Shown here: positions 8,356 through 17,442 of the stretch, piece after piece | Layout: each line of letters opens with the position of its first letter | How positions within the stretch are numbered: position 1 is the stretch's first letter | Source of the DNA: Corynebacterium sp. HMSC05H05 | GTDB lineage: Bacteria > Actinomycetota > Actinomycetes > Mycobacteriales > Mycobacteriaceae | Assembly: GCF_001807265.1 (NCBI RefSeq) | Contig: NZ_KV788386.1 | Span: 12,877-76,876 of the forward strand | Length of the DNA: 64,000 bases | Direction of reading: 5' to 3' | Translations under genes and position numbers: made by a program | Notes under the pieces: generated by a model | The model's input: the letters and a program-made list of their open reading frames with translations, nothing else | What the model was told of the DNA's origin: nothing | Database searches by the model: none

Positions 8356-9003
8356 ATGAGCCACGAATTCACTGTCACTGGATCCGAAGTCGTCCTTGAC
8401 GCGCCGATCATCGCGGTGCGACGCGACCAGGTGGTCATGCCGGGAGGCACCGAGGCCGCCCGCGAGATCGTCGAGCACTTCGGCGCTGTCGCCGTGGTTG
8501 CGCTGGACGATCAGGGACGAGTGGCGCTGGTGGAGCAGTACCGTCACAGCGTGGGCGAGCGCCTGCTCGAGCTTCCCGCCGGGCTGTTGGACATGCACGC
8601 CGAGGACGAGCTGACCTGCGCAAAGCGTGAGCTGCAGGAAGAGGCAGGCCTGGCTGCCGACGAGTGGGGCGTGTTGGTGGATCTGGTCACCTCCCCGGGG
8701 TTCGCGGAGGAGGCGGTGCGGGTGTTTATCGCCCGCGACCTGCACGAAGTGGAACGTCCTGAGGCGGAGAACGAAGAGGCCGACATGGGCTTTTTGTGGG
8801 TGGACCTGGAGGAGGCCGCGGATATGGCGCTGCGTGGGAAGGTGGTCAACTCGATTGCGGTGTCCGGCATCCTCGCGGCCGCGCGCCTGGTGGCGCGGGG
8901 TGATGCGCCCCGGCCTAGCGACGAGCCGTTCCGCCTGCGCCCGACATCCTTGGCCAACCGCCGCGCGGAGCAGGGCGTCGTGCCCGACATGAAGCGGATC
9001 TAA
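8356..9003 (+). CDS. Nudix hydrolase, ADP-ribose pyrophosphatase type
   Basis: 215 residues from ATG 8356. The Nudix box spans GLLDMHAEDE... to RELQEEAGL, with the REL-x-EE-x-GL core that binds the catalytic divalent metal. The LELPAGLLD lead-in is typical of ADP-ribose pyrophosphatases (as in mycobacterial Rv1700). It probably hydrolyses ADP-ribose to AMP and ribose 5-phosphate in the cytoplasm. The xerD start is 3 bases downstream, so they share a transcript. Confidence 0.88.
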   Translation: MSHEFTVTGSEVVLDAPIIAVRRDQVVMPGGTEAAREIVEHFGAVAVVALDDQGRVALVEQYRHSVGERLLELPAGLLDMHAEDELTCAKRELQEEAGLAADEWGVLVDLVTSPGFAEEAVRVFIARDLHEVERPEAENEEADMGFLWVDLEEAADMALRGKVVNSIAVSGILAAARLVARGDAPRPSDEPFRLRPTSLANRRAEQGVVPDMKRI

Positions 9004-9006
9004 CAG

Positions 9007-9927
9007 GTGGAGGCGGAGGCGCTGGCGCAGCGTTGGCTGACCCATCTTGCCGTCGAGAGGGGAGTCTCACCCCACACGCTGAGCAACTACACCCGGGACG
9101 TGAACCGCTACACCGCGTGGCTGGCAGCGGCGGGCAAGACGGATTTGAAGCAGGTCACCGCCACCGACATCGAGGCGTACGTGGCGGACCTGCGCCGCGG
9201 CGTGGACGGGGCGAAGCCCCTGGCCGCGTCCTCAGCTGGGCGCGCGCTCACCGTCGCGCGCGGCCTGCACAAGTTCGGGGTGGAAGAAGGCGAGCTGCCT
9301 GCGGATGCGGCCGCGGAGGTCTCGCCGCCGCAGACCGGCGAGCGGCTGCCGGACACCTTGAGCATCGAGGAGGTGGCCAAGCTTCTCGACGCCTGCCCGA
9401 CCGAGACCCCCTCCGGCCTGCGCGACAAAGCGCTGCTGGAAACGCTCTACGCCACCGGCGCCCGCGTCTCCGAGGTGCTGGGTTTGAGTGTCGACGACGC
9501 GAACGCCGCCCTGGACGGCGAGTACGGCGGAGTGCTGGCGGTAACTGGCAAGGGCAACAAACAACGTCTGGTGCCGCTGGGGTCCAAGGCACAAGAGGCG
9601 CTGGAGGCGTACTTGGTGCGCGGCCGCCCGGCGTTCGCCAACGGGACGTCTCACGCGCTGCTGCTGAACAAGCGCGGCGGGGCGCTGTCCCGCCAAAGCG
9701 CGTGGAACGCGATCAAGGCTGCAGCGGCCCGGGCGGGGATTGACAAGGACATCTCGCCGCACACCCTGCGGCACTCGTTTGCCACGCACCTGCTGGAAGG
9801 CGGGGCGGACGTGCGAAGCGTCCAGGAACTCCTCGGGCACGCCTCAGTGACCACAACGCAGATTTACACCCACATCACAGCCGATAACCTGCGCGAAGTT
9901 TGGCGCAGTACGCACCCGCGTGCGTAA
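9007..9927 (+). CDS. xerD: site-specific tyrosine recombinase XerD
   Basis: 306 residues, GTG start close behind the Nudix gene. The N-terminal SAM-like core-binding domain covers about 1-90. The catalytic domain carries the full R-K-H-R-H-Y set: R in [11 protein letters not shown] in GKGNKQR, H and R in [13 protein letters not shown] in [10 protein letters not shown] and the nucleophile Y in QIYTH. It resolves chromosome dimers at dif with XerC. Its chromosomal place between the Nudix gene and the pldP-scpAB block is the usual one, which argues against a mobile integrase. Confidence 0.95.
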   Translation: MEAEALAQRWLTHLAVERGVSPHTLSNYTRDVNRYTAWLAAAGKTDLKQVTATDIEAYVADLRRGVDGAKPLAASSAGRALTVARGLHKFGVEEGELPADAAAEVSPPQTGERLPDTLSIEEVAKLLDACPTETPSGLRDKALLETLYATGARVSEVLGLSVDDANAALDGEYGGVLAVTGKGNKQRLVPLGSKAQEALEAYLVRGRPAFANGTSHALLLNKRGGALSRQSAWNAIKAAAARAGIDKDISPHTLRHSFATHLLEGGADVRSVQELLGHASVTTTQIYTHITADNLREVWRSTHPRA

Positions 9928-9972
9928 ACTCGGCTGCTTGATTGACGTACGCAATTAACGGGAGAACTATCC

Positions 9973-11088
9973 ATGCGACCCGCATCCTCTACACCCCACA
10001 GCACGCGCCGCGCTGCGCTGCTCGCCGTGCCCGCCGCGCTGCTTCTCGCAATTCCGACCGTTCCGGTGGCTGACGCACAGCTTCCGGAAGGTATGAGCCC
10101 GGAGGAGGTGCAGTCCATGATCCCCGGCGAGATCTCCGTGCCCGCCGGTGAGAGCACGACAGTGGACGTGGGTGTTCCGGTGGACGTGAATTATTCCTCG
10201 GGCGGATGGACGGTGACCTCGTCGGGTACATCGGTGACCGTCAGCGCACCGGATCAGCCGGGGGCCACCGCAGCAGTGTCGGCCAGCGCCGGCGGTTACT
10301 CGGCGACGGTGAACCTCGTCGCCGTCGGTGATGGCTCCGCGGATGTCGGCGGGGACTCCGGCGAGTCCGCGCAATCCGGCAACTCTGGCAGGGGAGCAGG
10401 TGGTGCCGCTGTCGGCGGCGGGGATGCGAATGGTGCAACGGACGGTGGCTCGGACGCCCCCGGAGGTGCAGGTGCAGCCGGCAGCTCTGGTGGCGCCGGC
10501 GGGGAAGGCTCCAACAACCAGAGCGGCGAGGCTGGCAGCGCCCCGGCCGCGTCGCACCCGTCGCGCTCAAAGGCAGAGCCGGCTGACGATGCAGCTGCGA
10601 CGAAGCTCTACTTCGACGGTGAGATCCAGGACAACACAATCGTGGTGAAGGTGCCGCTGAGCCGCGTCAAGGACCTGATGAAATACGCCAGCTACGACAC
10701 CGAAGGTGCCACGCTGCGCTACCTGGATGTCAATGGTCAGGTCATCGAGGGCGTGGAGCGCCAGATCGATAAAGCCAGCCGCACGATCACTCTGACCTAC
10801 CCGGAGGGTGAGACTCCGGATAACCCGTTCATCATGGAAATGGTCCGTGACGGCAAGGCGGATTTCGTCGCGGTGATCACCTCAACCAACGCGCCGGTGG
10901 AGCAGGCCGGCGACAGCAACGCAGACAACCAGTACGGCAACTACGCGAACCAGGATGGTCAAGGTCGTGGGGTTGACGGGAGTTCGTCGATAAGCGATGT
11001 GCTGCCGCTTGCAATCGCAGGAGCTGCATTGCTGGCTGCGATCGCGCTGCTGATCGTGTTCCTGCGCCGGAGGCGCGCGCAGGCGTAA
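9973..11088 (+). CDS. secreted, C-terminally membrane-anchored protein of unknown function
   Basis: 371 residues. A Sec signal peptide (about 1-36, with twin arginines RR and a likely cut after ADA in PVADAQL) precedes a beta-rich domain. Residues about 115-195 form a Gly/Ser/Ala-rich linker. A second globular domain (about 205-315) follows, then one membrane helix (LPLAIAGAALLAAIALLIVF) and a basic RRRRAQA tail. There is no LPXTG sortase motif, so it is anchored by its helix. It lies between xerD and the division/segregation genes, which may hint at an envelope role, but I do not recognise the family. Confidence 0.8.
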   Translation: MRPASSTPHSTRRAALLAVPAALLLAIPTVPVADAQLPEGMSPEEVQSMIPGEISVPAGESTTVDVGVPVDVNYSSGGWTVTSSGTSVTVSAPDQPGATAAVSASAGGYSATVNLVAVGDGSADVGGDSGESAQSGNSGRGAGGAAVGGGDANGATDGGSDAPGGAGAAGSSGGAGGEGSNNQSGEAGSAPAASHPSRSKAEPADDAAATKLYFDGEIQDNTIVVKVPLSRVKDLMKYASYDTEGATLRYLDVNGQVIEGVERQIDKASRTITLTYPEGETPDNPFIMEMVRDGKADFVAVITSTNAPVEQAGDSNADNQYGNYANQDGQGRGVDGSSSISDVLPLAIAGAALLAAIALLIVFLRRRRAQA

Positions 11089-11149
11089 TGACAACGTTGT
11101 AAGATGGCGGAAGTCAAGGGTTTGGACGTGATTGAGGGAAGGACCGGCC

Positions 11150-12019
11150 ATGGCGGACGAGGCGCTGTTTGACGCTGCGGACCAGAAGACGTTTCTGACC
11201 GGGCGGCCGTGGCGCGAGTTCGCCCAGCCGAAGGAGCTGGACAAGCACGGGCCCGCCACGGTGATCTCCATGGTCAACCAGAAAGGTGGCGTGGGCAAGA
11301 CCACCTCCACCATCAACCTTGGCGCCTGCCTGGCAGAACAGGGGCGCAAGGTGCTGCTGGTGGATCTGGACCCGCAGGGCGCGCTTTCCGCAGGCCTGGG
11401 TGTGTCCTACGAGGAGGACCAGGTCACCGTCTACGACCTGCTGTTCGACAACACGGCCAGCATCCACGCCGCGATCAACACGACAAACGTCTCGGGGCTG
11501 GACGTGGTTCCCGCCAACATCGACCTATCGGCGGCGGAGATCCAGCTTGTCAACGAGGTCGGTCGCGAACACACCCTTGCCCGCGCGCTGCGTCCGGTGC
11601 GCAACGAGTACGACTTCATCATCCTGGACTGCGGGCCTTCCCTCGGACTGCTCACTGTCAACGCGCTGGCCTGCTCGCACGGCGTGATCATCCCGATGGA
11701 GTGCGAGTACTTCTCTCTGCGCGGCCTGGCGCTGCTCACAGACACTGTGGAGAAGGTGCGCGACCGCATCAACTTCGACCTGGACATCGTGGGCATCCTG
11801 GTGACGATGTTCGACCGCCGCACCACCCACGCCCGCGAAGTGATGGACCGAGTGGTGGAGGTCTTCGGCGAGCGCGTATTCGACACGGTGATCACCCGCA
11901 CGGTCCGTTTCCCGGAGACGTCCGTGGCCGGCGAGCCGATTATCACCTGGGCGCCGAACTCGCAGGGCGCGGACCAGTACCGCAATCTGGCGCTTGAGGT
12001 GCTGGAGCGCACCAGCTAG
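11150..12019 (+). CDS. pldP: ParA-like ATPase, PldP type
   Basis: 289 residues. ATG 11150 has the site GAGGGAAGGA at 11134-11143; a TTG at 11132 is in frame but lies inside that site. The deviant Walker A motif QKGGVGKTT is at 44-52, with the signature lysine K45 and K50. LLVDLDPQG and ILDCGPSLG follow. C. glutamicum carries an orphan ParA in this same place (PldP), which affects division-site selection, besides the true ParA of the origin. Here it is joined to scpA by a one-base stop/start overlap, linking it to chromosome condensation. Confidence 0.88.
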   Translation: MADEALFDAADQKTFLTGRPWREFAQPKELDKHGPATVISMVNQKGGVGKTTSTINLGACLAEQGRKVLLVDLDPQGALSAGLGVSYEEDQVTVYDLLFDNTASIHAAINTTNVSGLDVVPANIDLSAAEIQLVNEVGREHTLARALRPVRNEYDFIILDCGPSLGLLTVNALACSHGVIIPMECEYFSLRGLALLTDTVEKVRDRINFDLDIVGILVTMFDRRTTHAREVMDRVVEVFGERVFDTVITRTVRFPETSVAGEPIITWAPNSQGADQYRNLALEVLERTS

Positions 12020-12840
12020 TGGTGTCGGCCGCGCCCGAGCAGTATCCCCAGCCGGAGATCATCGGTTTCACCCTGGCTCTGCAGAACTTCGAGGGGCCGT
12101 TCGACCTACTGCTCACGCTGATCCAGTCGAAGAAGCTGGACGTGACAGAGGTGGCGTTGGCGGAGGTAACCGACGAGTTCATCGCCTACACGCGTGCATT
12201 GGGGGAGACCGAGGCTTTGGATGAGGTCACCGAGTTTCTCGTGGTGGCGGCCACCCTGCTGGACCTGAAAACTGCGCGCCTGCTGCCGGGCAACGACGGC
12301 GATAGCATCGAGGACCTCGAGTTACTGGAGGCGCGGGACCTGTTGTTCGCCCGCCTGCTGCAGTACCGCGCCTACCAGCGTGTGGCGGACCAGTTTGCGG
12401 AGTGGCAGAAGCATGCGCTGCGGCGTTATCCGCGCGCGGTGTCCATGGAGCCGCGGTTTGTGGACCTGCTACCACCGGTGGATCTGGGACATACCCCGGC
12501 TAGCTTTGCCGAGCTGGCGGCTAGCGTGTTCCGCCCCCGACCGCCGGAGGAGGTGCGCACCGATCACCTGCACGCGCAGGCGGTGTCCGTGCCGGAGCAA
12601 GCCGGCAAGATCCTGGACACGCTGAAGCTCGCCGGCACCGGGTCGTGGCTGACGTTCGCGGCGCTCACGCGCGACTGCACCCGCTCCATGGAAGTGGTAG
12701 GCCGCTTCCTGGCGCTGTTGGAACTGTACAAGGCCAAGGCCGTGGAAACCGAACAGCCAGAAGCACTCGGACGGCTGGACGTGTCATGGACCGGGCTCGA
12801 GGTGGACCCGGCGGTGGTCGCCGCCTCGAACTGGACGTAA
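12019..12840 (+). CDS. scpA: segregation and condensation protein A
   Basis: 273 residues from GTG 12019, overlapping the pldP stop codon by one base; GTG 12022 is an alternative. It starts with the family hallmark FEGPFDLLLTLIQSKKLDVTEVALAEV. The middle is helical, and a C-terminal winged-helix contacts SMC. It forms the kleisin ring with SMC and ScpB. Confidence 0.95.
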   Translation: MVSAAPEQYPQPEIIGFTLALQNFEGPFDLLLTLIQSKKLDVTEVALAEVTDEFIAYTRALGETEALDEVTEFLVVAATLLDLKTARLLPGNDGDSIEDLELLEARDLLFARLLQYRAYQRVADQFAEWQKHALRRYPRAVSMEPRFVDLLPPVDLGHTPASFAELAASVFRPRPPEEVRTDHLHAQAVSVPEQAGKILDTLKLAGTGSWLTFAALTRDCTRSMEVVGRFLALLELYKAKAVETEQPEALGRLDVSWTGLEVDPAVVAASNWT

Positions 12841-12866
12841 GCGCCGGACCGGCACGCGGCACCCGA

Positions 12867-12872
12867 TACACT
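12867..12872 (+). promoter_or_regulatory. -10 element, leaderless start of scpB
   Basis: TACACT lies 8 bases before ATG 12881, in the 40-base gap between scpA and scpB. Confidence 0.45.
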
Positions 12873-12880
12873 GCCGAAGC

Positions 12881-13453
12881 ATGGATAGCTTGCCCATGGT
12901 CTCCCAGCTGCGCTCGCGCATCGAGTCGGTGCTGCTGGTTATCGACGCGCCCGTCGCCGTGGAAGAACTGGCAAGTGCGCTCGGCGCGACCAGCGAAGAG
13001 GTGTCCGACCAGCTACGCGAGTTTGCCCGGGAGCTGGACGAACGCGGCTCCGGCATCGACCTGCGCGAAACGGCGGAGGGCTGGCGCCTGTACACCCGCA
13101 CCGAAAACGCCGACGCGGTGGAGGCGTTCCTTCTGGACGGCACGCAGAAGAAGCTCTCACGCGCGGCGATGGAAACACTCGCAGTGGTGGCCTACCGCCA
13201 GCCGGTCACCCGCGCGCAGGTCGCGGGCGTGCGCGGAGTCAACGTCGACGGCGTGATGCGCACGCTCGCGCTTCGCGGTCTCATTGCGGAGGTGGACCCG
13301 GGCGAGGCCGGGGAAGACGTGCCTGATCATGGCGCGCACCGCTACGTCACCACCGAGCTGTTTTTGGAGCTGTTAGGCATCGATTCTCTCGAGCGGCTGC
13401 CGGAGCTTGCGCCGCTGCTTCCGGACGTCGATTCCATCGAGGATGCCTGGTAG
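12881..13453 (+). CDS. scpB: segregation and condensation protein B
   Basis: 190 residues. It has two winged-helix domains; the second contains the conserved VVAYRQPVTRAQVAGVRGVN segment. It partners ScpA and SMC. No Shine-Dalgarno site is visible and a -10 sits 8 bases upstream, suggesting a leaderless transcript in addition to read-through from scpA. Its stop codon TAG (13451-13453) is also the first half of the -10 of rluB. Confidence 0.94.
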   Translation: MDSLPMVSQLRSRIESVLLVIDAPVAVEELASALGATSEEVSDQLREFARELDERGSGIDLRETAEGWRLYTRTENADAVEAFLLDGTQKKLSRAAMETLAVVAYRQPVTRAQVAGVRGVNVDGVMRTLALRGLIAEVDPGEAGEDVPDHGAHRYVTTELFLELLGIDSLERLPELAPLLPDVDSIEDAW

Positions 13454-13456
13454 AAT
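13451..13456 (+). promoter_or_regulatory. -10 element of rluB overlapping the scpB stop codon
   Basis: TAGAAT lies 8 bases before ATG 13465. Its first three bases are the scpB stop codon TAG. Confidence 0.55.
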
Positions 13457-13464
13457 CCCGGGGC

Positions 13465-14394
13465 ATGACACCACCCGCTCGCCGAGATGGCACACCGGAT
13501 AAGCGTGGGAAGGACGATACGTTCTACATCTCCTACGCCAAGCCGGCTAAGAAACAGAATGTCCGCCTGAACAAGAGGCGCCAAAACGCCGCGAAGAATC
13601 AACCGAACCCGCTGGACGATAACTGGTGGGACGACGACCCGGCCGCAGCGAAGGCGGCGTCTGAGGGCGTTCGACTGCAGAAGGTGCTCGCGCAAGCGGG
13701 CGTAGCTTCCCGTCGTCACGCGGAGGCGATGATCGAGCAAGGCCGCGTCGAGGTCAACGGCGAGATCGTGATGCGCCAGGGCATGCGTGTGAACCCGAAC
13801 GTGGACATCATCCGCGTCGACGGCGCACGCATCAACGTCAACGAGGAGCACGAGTACTTCGTCTTCAACAAGCCGCGCGGCGTGCACTCGACCATGAAGG
13901 ACGAAATGGACCGCATTTCCGTGGGTTCCTACCTGGCGGAGCGCACCGCGTCCGGCCAGCGTCTCTTCCACGTCGGCCGCCTGGACGCGGACACCGAGGG
14001 CCTGCTGCTGCTCACCAACGACGGCGAGATGGCCAACCGCCTGACCCACCCGAAGTACGAAGTGTCCAAGACCTACTTGGCCACGGTGCTCGGTGAGGCC
14101 AATAATGCTGTGGTCAAGCAGCTCAAAGAGGGCATCGAGCTTGACGACGGCCCCGCGAAGGTCGATTTCGCGCAAGTAGTGGACGTGCACAACGGCCAGT
14201 CCATCATCCGCGTGGAGCTGCACGAGGGCCGCAAGCACATCGTGCGCCGCATGCTGAAGCAGGCCGGGTACCCGGTGCAACGCCTGGTGCGCACGAAGTT
14301 CCACACGGTCCAGCTCGGCGACATGAAGCCGGGTTCTATGCGCGCGCTGAACTCCTCCGAGCTGGCGTCGCTGTACAAGGCGGTGGGGATGTAA
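13465..14394 (+). CDS. rluB: 23S rRNA pseudouridine synthase RluB family
   Basis: 309 residues. A basic extension of about 65 residues precedes an S4 RNA-binding domain (about 67-120, GVRLQKVLAQAGVASRRHAE). The RsuA/RluB catalytic domain has its nucleophile D174 in GRLDADTEG. It isomerises a uridine in 23S rRNA helix 89 in E. coli. The basic extension is longer than in E. coli and may add RNA contacts. cmk follows with no gap. Confidence 0.93.
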   Translation: MTPPARRDGTPDKRGKDDTFYISYAKPAKKQNVRLNKRRQNAAKNQPNPLDDNWWDDDPAAAKAASEGVRLQKVLAQAGVASRRHAEAMIEQGRVEVNGEIVMRQGMRVNPNVDIIRVDGARINVNEEHEYFVFNKPRGVHSTMKDEMDRISVGSYLAERTASGQRLFHVGRLDADTEGLLLLTNDGEMANRLTHPKYEVSKTYLATVLGEANNAVVKQLKEGIELDDGPAKVDFAQVVDVHNGQSIIRVELHEGRKHIVRRMLKQAGYPVQRLVRTKFHTVQLGDMKPGSMRALNSSELASLYKAVGM

Positions 14395-15096
14395 ATGGCT
14401 GACACACTGTCCAACATGGAAAACGGCGGGCTCATTGTGGCTGTGGACGGGCCTTCGGGCACCGGTAAATCCACCATGTGCCGCGCGTTGGCGAAGCGCC
14501 TGGACGCAAAATACGTGGACACCGGTGCGATGTACCGCGTGGCCACGCTGGCTGTGCTGCGCGCGGGCGTGGACCCGGCGGACACGGCGAAGGTGATCGA
14601 GGCGACCGCGGACCTGCCGCTTGAGGTCTCCGACGACCCGGATTCCACCGACGTGCTTTTCGCCGGCGAGGACGTCAAGGGTGAAATCCGCGGTGCCGAG
14701 GTGACCAAGCACGTCTCTGCCGTTTCCGCCATCCCCGAGGTGCGCGTGAACTTGGTGGAGCTGCAGCGCAAGCTCGCCCGCGAGGCCGGGCGCGCGATCG
14801 TGGAAGGCCGCGACATCGGCACGGTCGTGCTGCCGGACGCACCCGCGAAGGTGTTCATGACCGCAAGCGCCGAGGTGCGAGCGAAGCGCCGTTACGACCA
14901 GGACGTCGCGGCGGGGCGCGAGGCGGACTTTGACGTGGTGCTTGCGGACGTGCAGCGCCGCGACGAAGCAGATTCCTCCCGCGCGACCAGCCCGCTCAAG
15001 CCCGCCGACGACGCGGTGCTGGTGGACACCTCCCAGATGACGCCGGACGAGGTCCTGGCGGCACTGACTGAGGTCGTGGAAAGGAGCGCGCGATGA
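14395..15096 (+). CDS. cmk: cytidylate kinase
   Basis: 233 residues; ATG directly follows the rluB stop. The P-loop GPSGTGKST spans 19-27. DTGAMYR and the VEGRDIGTVV segment are cmk signatures. It phosphorylates CMP and dCMP. The last bases overlap der in an ATGA arrangement, so the two are translationally coupled. Confidence 0.95.
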   Translation: MADTLSNMENGGLIVAVDGPSGTGKSTMCRALAKRLDAKYVDTGAMYRVATLAVLRAGVDPADTAKVIEATADLPLEVSDDPDSTDVLFAGEDVKGEIRGAEVTKHVSAVSAIPEVRVNLVELQRKLAREAGRAIVEGRDIGTVVLPDAPAKVFMTASAEVRAKRRYDQDVAAGREADFDVVLADVQRRDEADSSRATSPLKPADDAVLVDTSQMTPDEVLAALTEVVERSAR

Positions 15097-16724
15097 GCGA
15101 GCGCAACAACAACGGTGAGCACCTCGAGCCGGAAACGCAGTTCATCCAACCCGGCACCGACCGGTCCGGCTACACCGACATGGATGCCTACGTGGTCGGC
15201 GCTGATAGCGCCGAGTACTACGAGAACAAGGACTTTAACGCCGAAGAAGACCTGCAGGGCTTTGAAGAGGCCGGCATCGACGAGTCCGAGTTCGGTGAGG
15301 CCGACTTCGGCGAGGGCTACGACTCCGATGACGAGCTGACCGAAGAGGAGTGGGCTGAGGTCGAGGCCGAGTACGGCATTGCCCAGCCCGACGTGGTCAC
15401 CGAGGCGTTACCGACGGTGTCCATCGTGGGTCGCCCGAACGTGGGCAAGTCCTCCCTGGTGAACCGCTTCATCGGACGCCGCGAGGCAGTGGTGGAGGAC
15501 CACCCGGGTGTCACGCGCGACCGCGTGAGTTACATCACGGACTGGGGCGGGCGCCGATTCTGGGTGCAGGACACCGGCGGCTGGGACCCGGACGCGAAGG
15601 GCATCCACGCAGCGATTGCCCGCCAGGCGGAAGCCGCGATGGCCACCTCCGACGTGATCGTCATGGTCGTGGACGCCAAGACTGCGGTGACAGAGACGGA
15701 CGCGGTGATGGCCCGCAACCTGCAGCGCTCCGAGGTTCCCGTGATCCTGGTGGCGAACAAGTTCGAGTCCGACAGCCAGTGGGGCGACGTGGCCGAGTTC
15801 TACGCGCTCGGCCTTGGCGACCCGTGGCCGGTTTCTGCACTGCACGGCCGCGGCGGCGCGGATGTGCTCGACGAGATCTTGCGACTGTTCCCAGACGAGC
15901 CGCGCGTGAAGGAATCCATCACCGGCGGCCCACGCCGCGTGGCGCTGGTGGGCCGGCCGAACGTGGGCAAGTCCAGCCTGCTGAACAAGCTGACCAGGTC
16001 CGACCGCTCGGTGGTGGACAACGTTGCTGGCACCACCGTGGACCCGGTGGATGAGCTCGTGCAGCTGGATGAGGACCTGTGGACCTTCATCGACACCGCT
16101 GGCCTGCGCAAGAAGGTGAAGAACGCCCAGGGCCACGAGTATTACGCGTCGCTGCGCACCCGCGGCACCATCGAGGCCGCCGAGGTGTGCGTCGTGCTCA
16201 TCGACGCCTCGGAGGAGATCTCCGAGCAGGACCAGCGCGTGATCTCCATGGTGCTGGAAGCAGGTAAGGCGATGGTCATCTGCTTTAACAAGTGGGACCT
16301 GATGGACGAGGACCGCCGTTACGACTTCGACCGCGAATTCGACGAGACGATGGGCCAGCTCAAGTGGGTGACCAAGCTGAACATCTCCGCCGACACCGGC
16401 CGCGGGCTGCACCGCCTTGAGCCGGCGATGAAGGAGGCGTTGGAGAACTGGGATAAGCGCATCTCCACCGGCCAGCTGAACAACTGGCTGCGCGAGGCGA
16501 TCGCGGCGAACCCGCCGCCGATGAAGAACAACCGTCTGCCCAAGCTGCTGTTCGCCACCATGGCCAGCACTCGTCCGCCGACAATCGTGCTGTTCACCAC
16601 CGGCTTCCTCGACGCCGGCTACCGCCGCTACCTGGAGCGCAAGTTCCGCGAGCAGTTCGGCTACCACGGCACCCCGGTGCGCATCGCGGTGCGCGTGCGC
16701 GAGCGCCGCGGCAGGAAGGGCTAG
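15093..16724 (+). CDS. der: ribosome-associated double GTPase Der (EngA)
   Basis: 543 residues, about 100 longer than E. coli Der. Residues 1 to about 105 form a strongly acidic extension (many D/E and few hydrophobics). Two GTPase domains follow, each with GRPNVGKSS (first at 113-121, second near 290) and the N/TKxD-type motifs VANKFE and CFNKWD. A C-terminal KH-like domain ends the protein. It acts in 50S subunit assembly. The acidic arm could compete with RNA at the surface; that is inference. Confidence 0.95.
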   Translation: MSERNNNGEHLEPETQFIQPGTDRSGYTDMDAYVVGADSAEYYENKDFNAEEDLQGFEEAGIDESEFGEADFGEGYDSDDELTEEEWAEVEAEYGIAQPDVVTEALPTVSIVGRPNVGKSSLVNRFIGRREAVVEDHPGVTRDRVSYITDWGGRRFWVQDTGGWDPDAKGIHAAIARQAEAAMATSDVIVMVVDAKTAVTETDAVMARNLQRSEVPVILVANKFESDSQWGDVAEFYALGLGDPWPVSALHGRGGADVLDEILRLFPDEPRVKESITGGPRRVALVGRPNVGKSSLLNKLTRSDRSVVDNVAGTTVDPVDELVQLDEDLWTFIDTAGLRKKVKNAQGHEYYASLRTRGTIEAAEVCVVLIDASEEISEQDQRVISMVLEAGKAMVICFNKWDLMDEDRRYDFDREFDETMGQLKWVTKLNISADTGRGLHRLEPAMKEALENWDKRISTGQLNNWLREAIAANPPPMKNNRLPKLLFATMASTRPPTIVLFTTGFLDAGYRRYLERKFREQFGYHGTPVRIAVRVRERRGRKG

Positions 16725-16728
16725 GCCT

Positions 16729-17442
16729 TTGCGGCAGCGCACAGTGGAAATCGGTGGCGTTCAGCGCGCCTACCACGTCTGCGTACCTGCAGGTCACACT
16801 GGCGCGCTGCCGGTGATCGTCGCGCTGCATGGTAAGGGCGACAACGGCCGCGACTTCCTTGCCGGCACCGGCTTGCACCGGGCGCGCGCCATCGTCGCCG
16901 CGCCCACGGGTGCGGGCCTTGCCTGGTCGCCCGCGCCGTACGCGCGCACCACGTTCGAGGAGGATGCGGCGTTTGTGCGTGCGCTTATCGACGACCTCCG
17001 GTCCACCTTCGCCACCACCAACACCTACCTGGCAGGTTTTTCCAACGGCGGGGGACTGGCAGTGCACCTGAGCCTGAGCGGCCTCGAGCTCGCAGGCGTG
17101 GCCACCGTCGCCGCCGCGGTGCGAGCCACCCCGGACGATCTCACAGCAGCGAAACAGCCCCTGGATTACCTGAACATCCACGGCACCTTCGATGACGTGG
17201 TGCCGTTTGCCGGCGAGCAGCGCTCCCCGTACAGCGGGGCTCAGGACGATACCACCTATGGCGCACCAGACGTGGTGGCGGCGTTTGAGCGTCGCAACGG
17301 CGACCGCGCCCGTGCCACGCTGACCGCGGTGGAGGGGATGGGCCACGAATGGCCCACCGGACCGTGGGCTGCCCGGCGCGGCGTGGACGCCACTGAAGCG
17401 ATCCTGGAGTTCTTCGGGGTCGAGCACAACCCCGCCGACTAG
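16729..17442 (+). CDS. alpha/beta-hydrolase esterase, cytoplasmic LpqC-like paralogue
   Basis: 237 residues from TTG 16729, 4 bases after the der stop; GGAAGG of the der 3' end can serve as ribosome site. The nucleophile S105 lies in GFSNGG, the oxyanion region in LHGKGDNG, and the acid/His segments in NIHGTFDDVVPF and GMGHEWP. This is the polyhydroxybutyrate depolymerase / LpqC-like esterase family. It lacks a signal peptide. A related lipoprotein esterase lies at 18242-19183, probably a duplicate. Its TAG stop overlaps that of the convergent methyltransferase gene on a shared CTAG. Confidence 0.82.
   Translation: MRQRTVEIGGVQRAYHVCVPAGHTGALPVIVALHGKGDNGRDFLAGTGLHRARAIVAAPTGAGLAWSPAPYARTTFEEDAAFVRALIDDLRSTFATTNTYLAGFSNGGGLAVHLSLSGLELAGVATVAAAVRATPDDLTAAKQPLDYLNIHGTFDDVVPFAGEQRSPYSGAQDDTTYGAPDVVAAFERRNGDRARATLTAVEGMGHEWPTGPWAARRGVDATEAILEFFGVEHNPAD

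Noticed and set aside
9007..9927. XerD-like gene as a phage or island integrase
   Set aside because: It sits in the usual chromosomal xerD place between housekeeping genes, with no attachment repeats.
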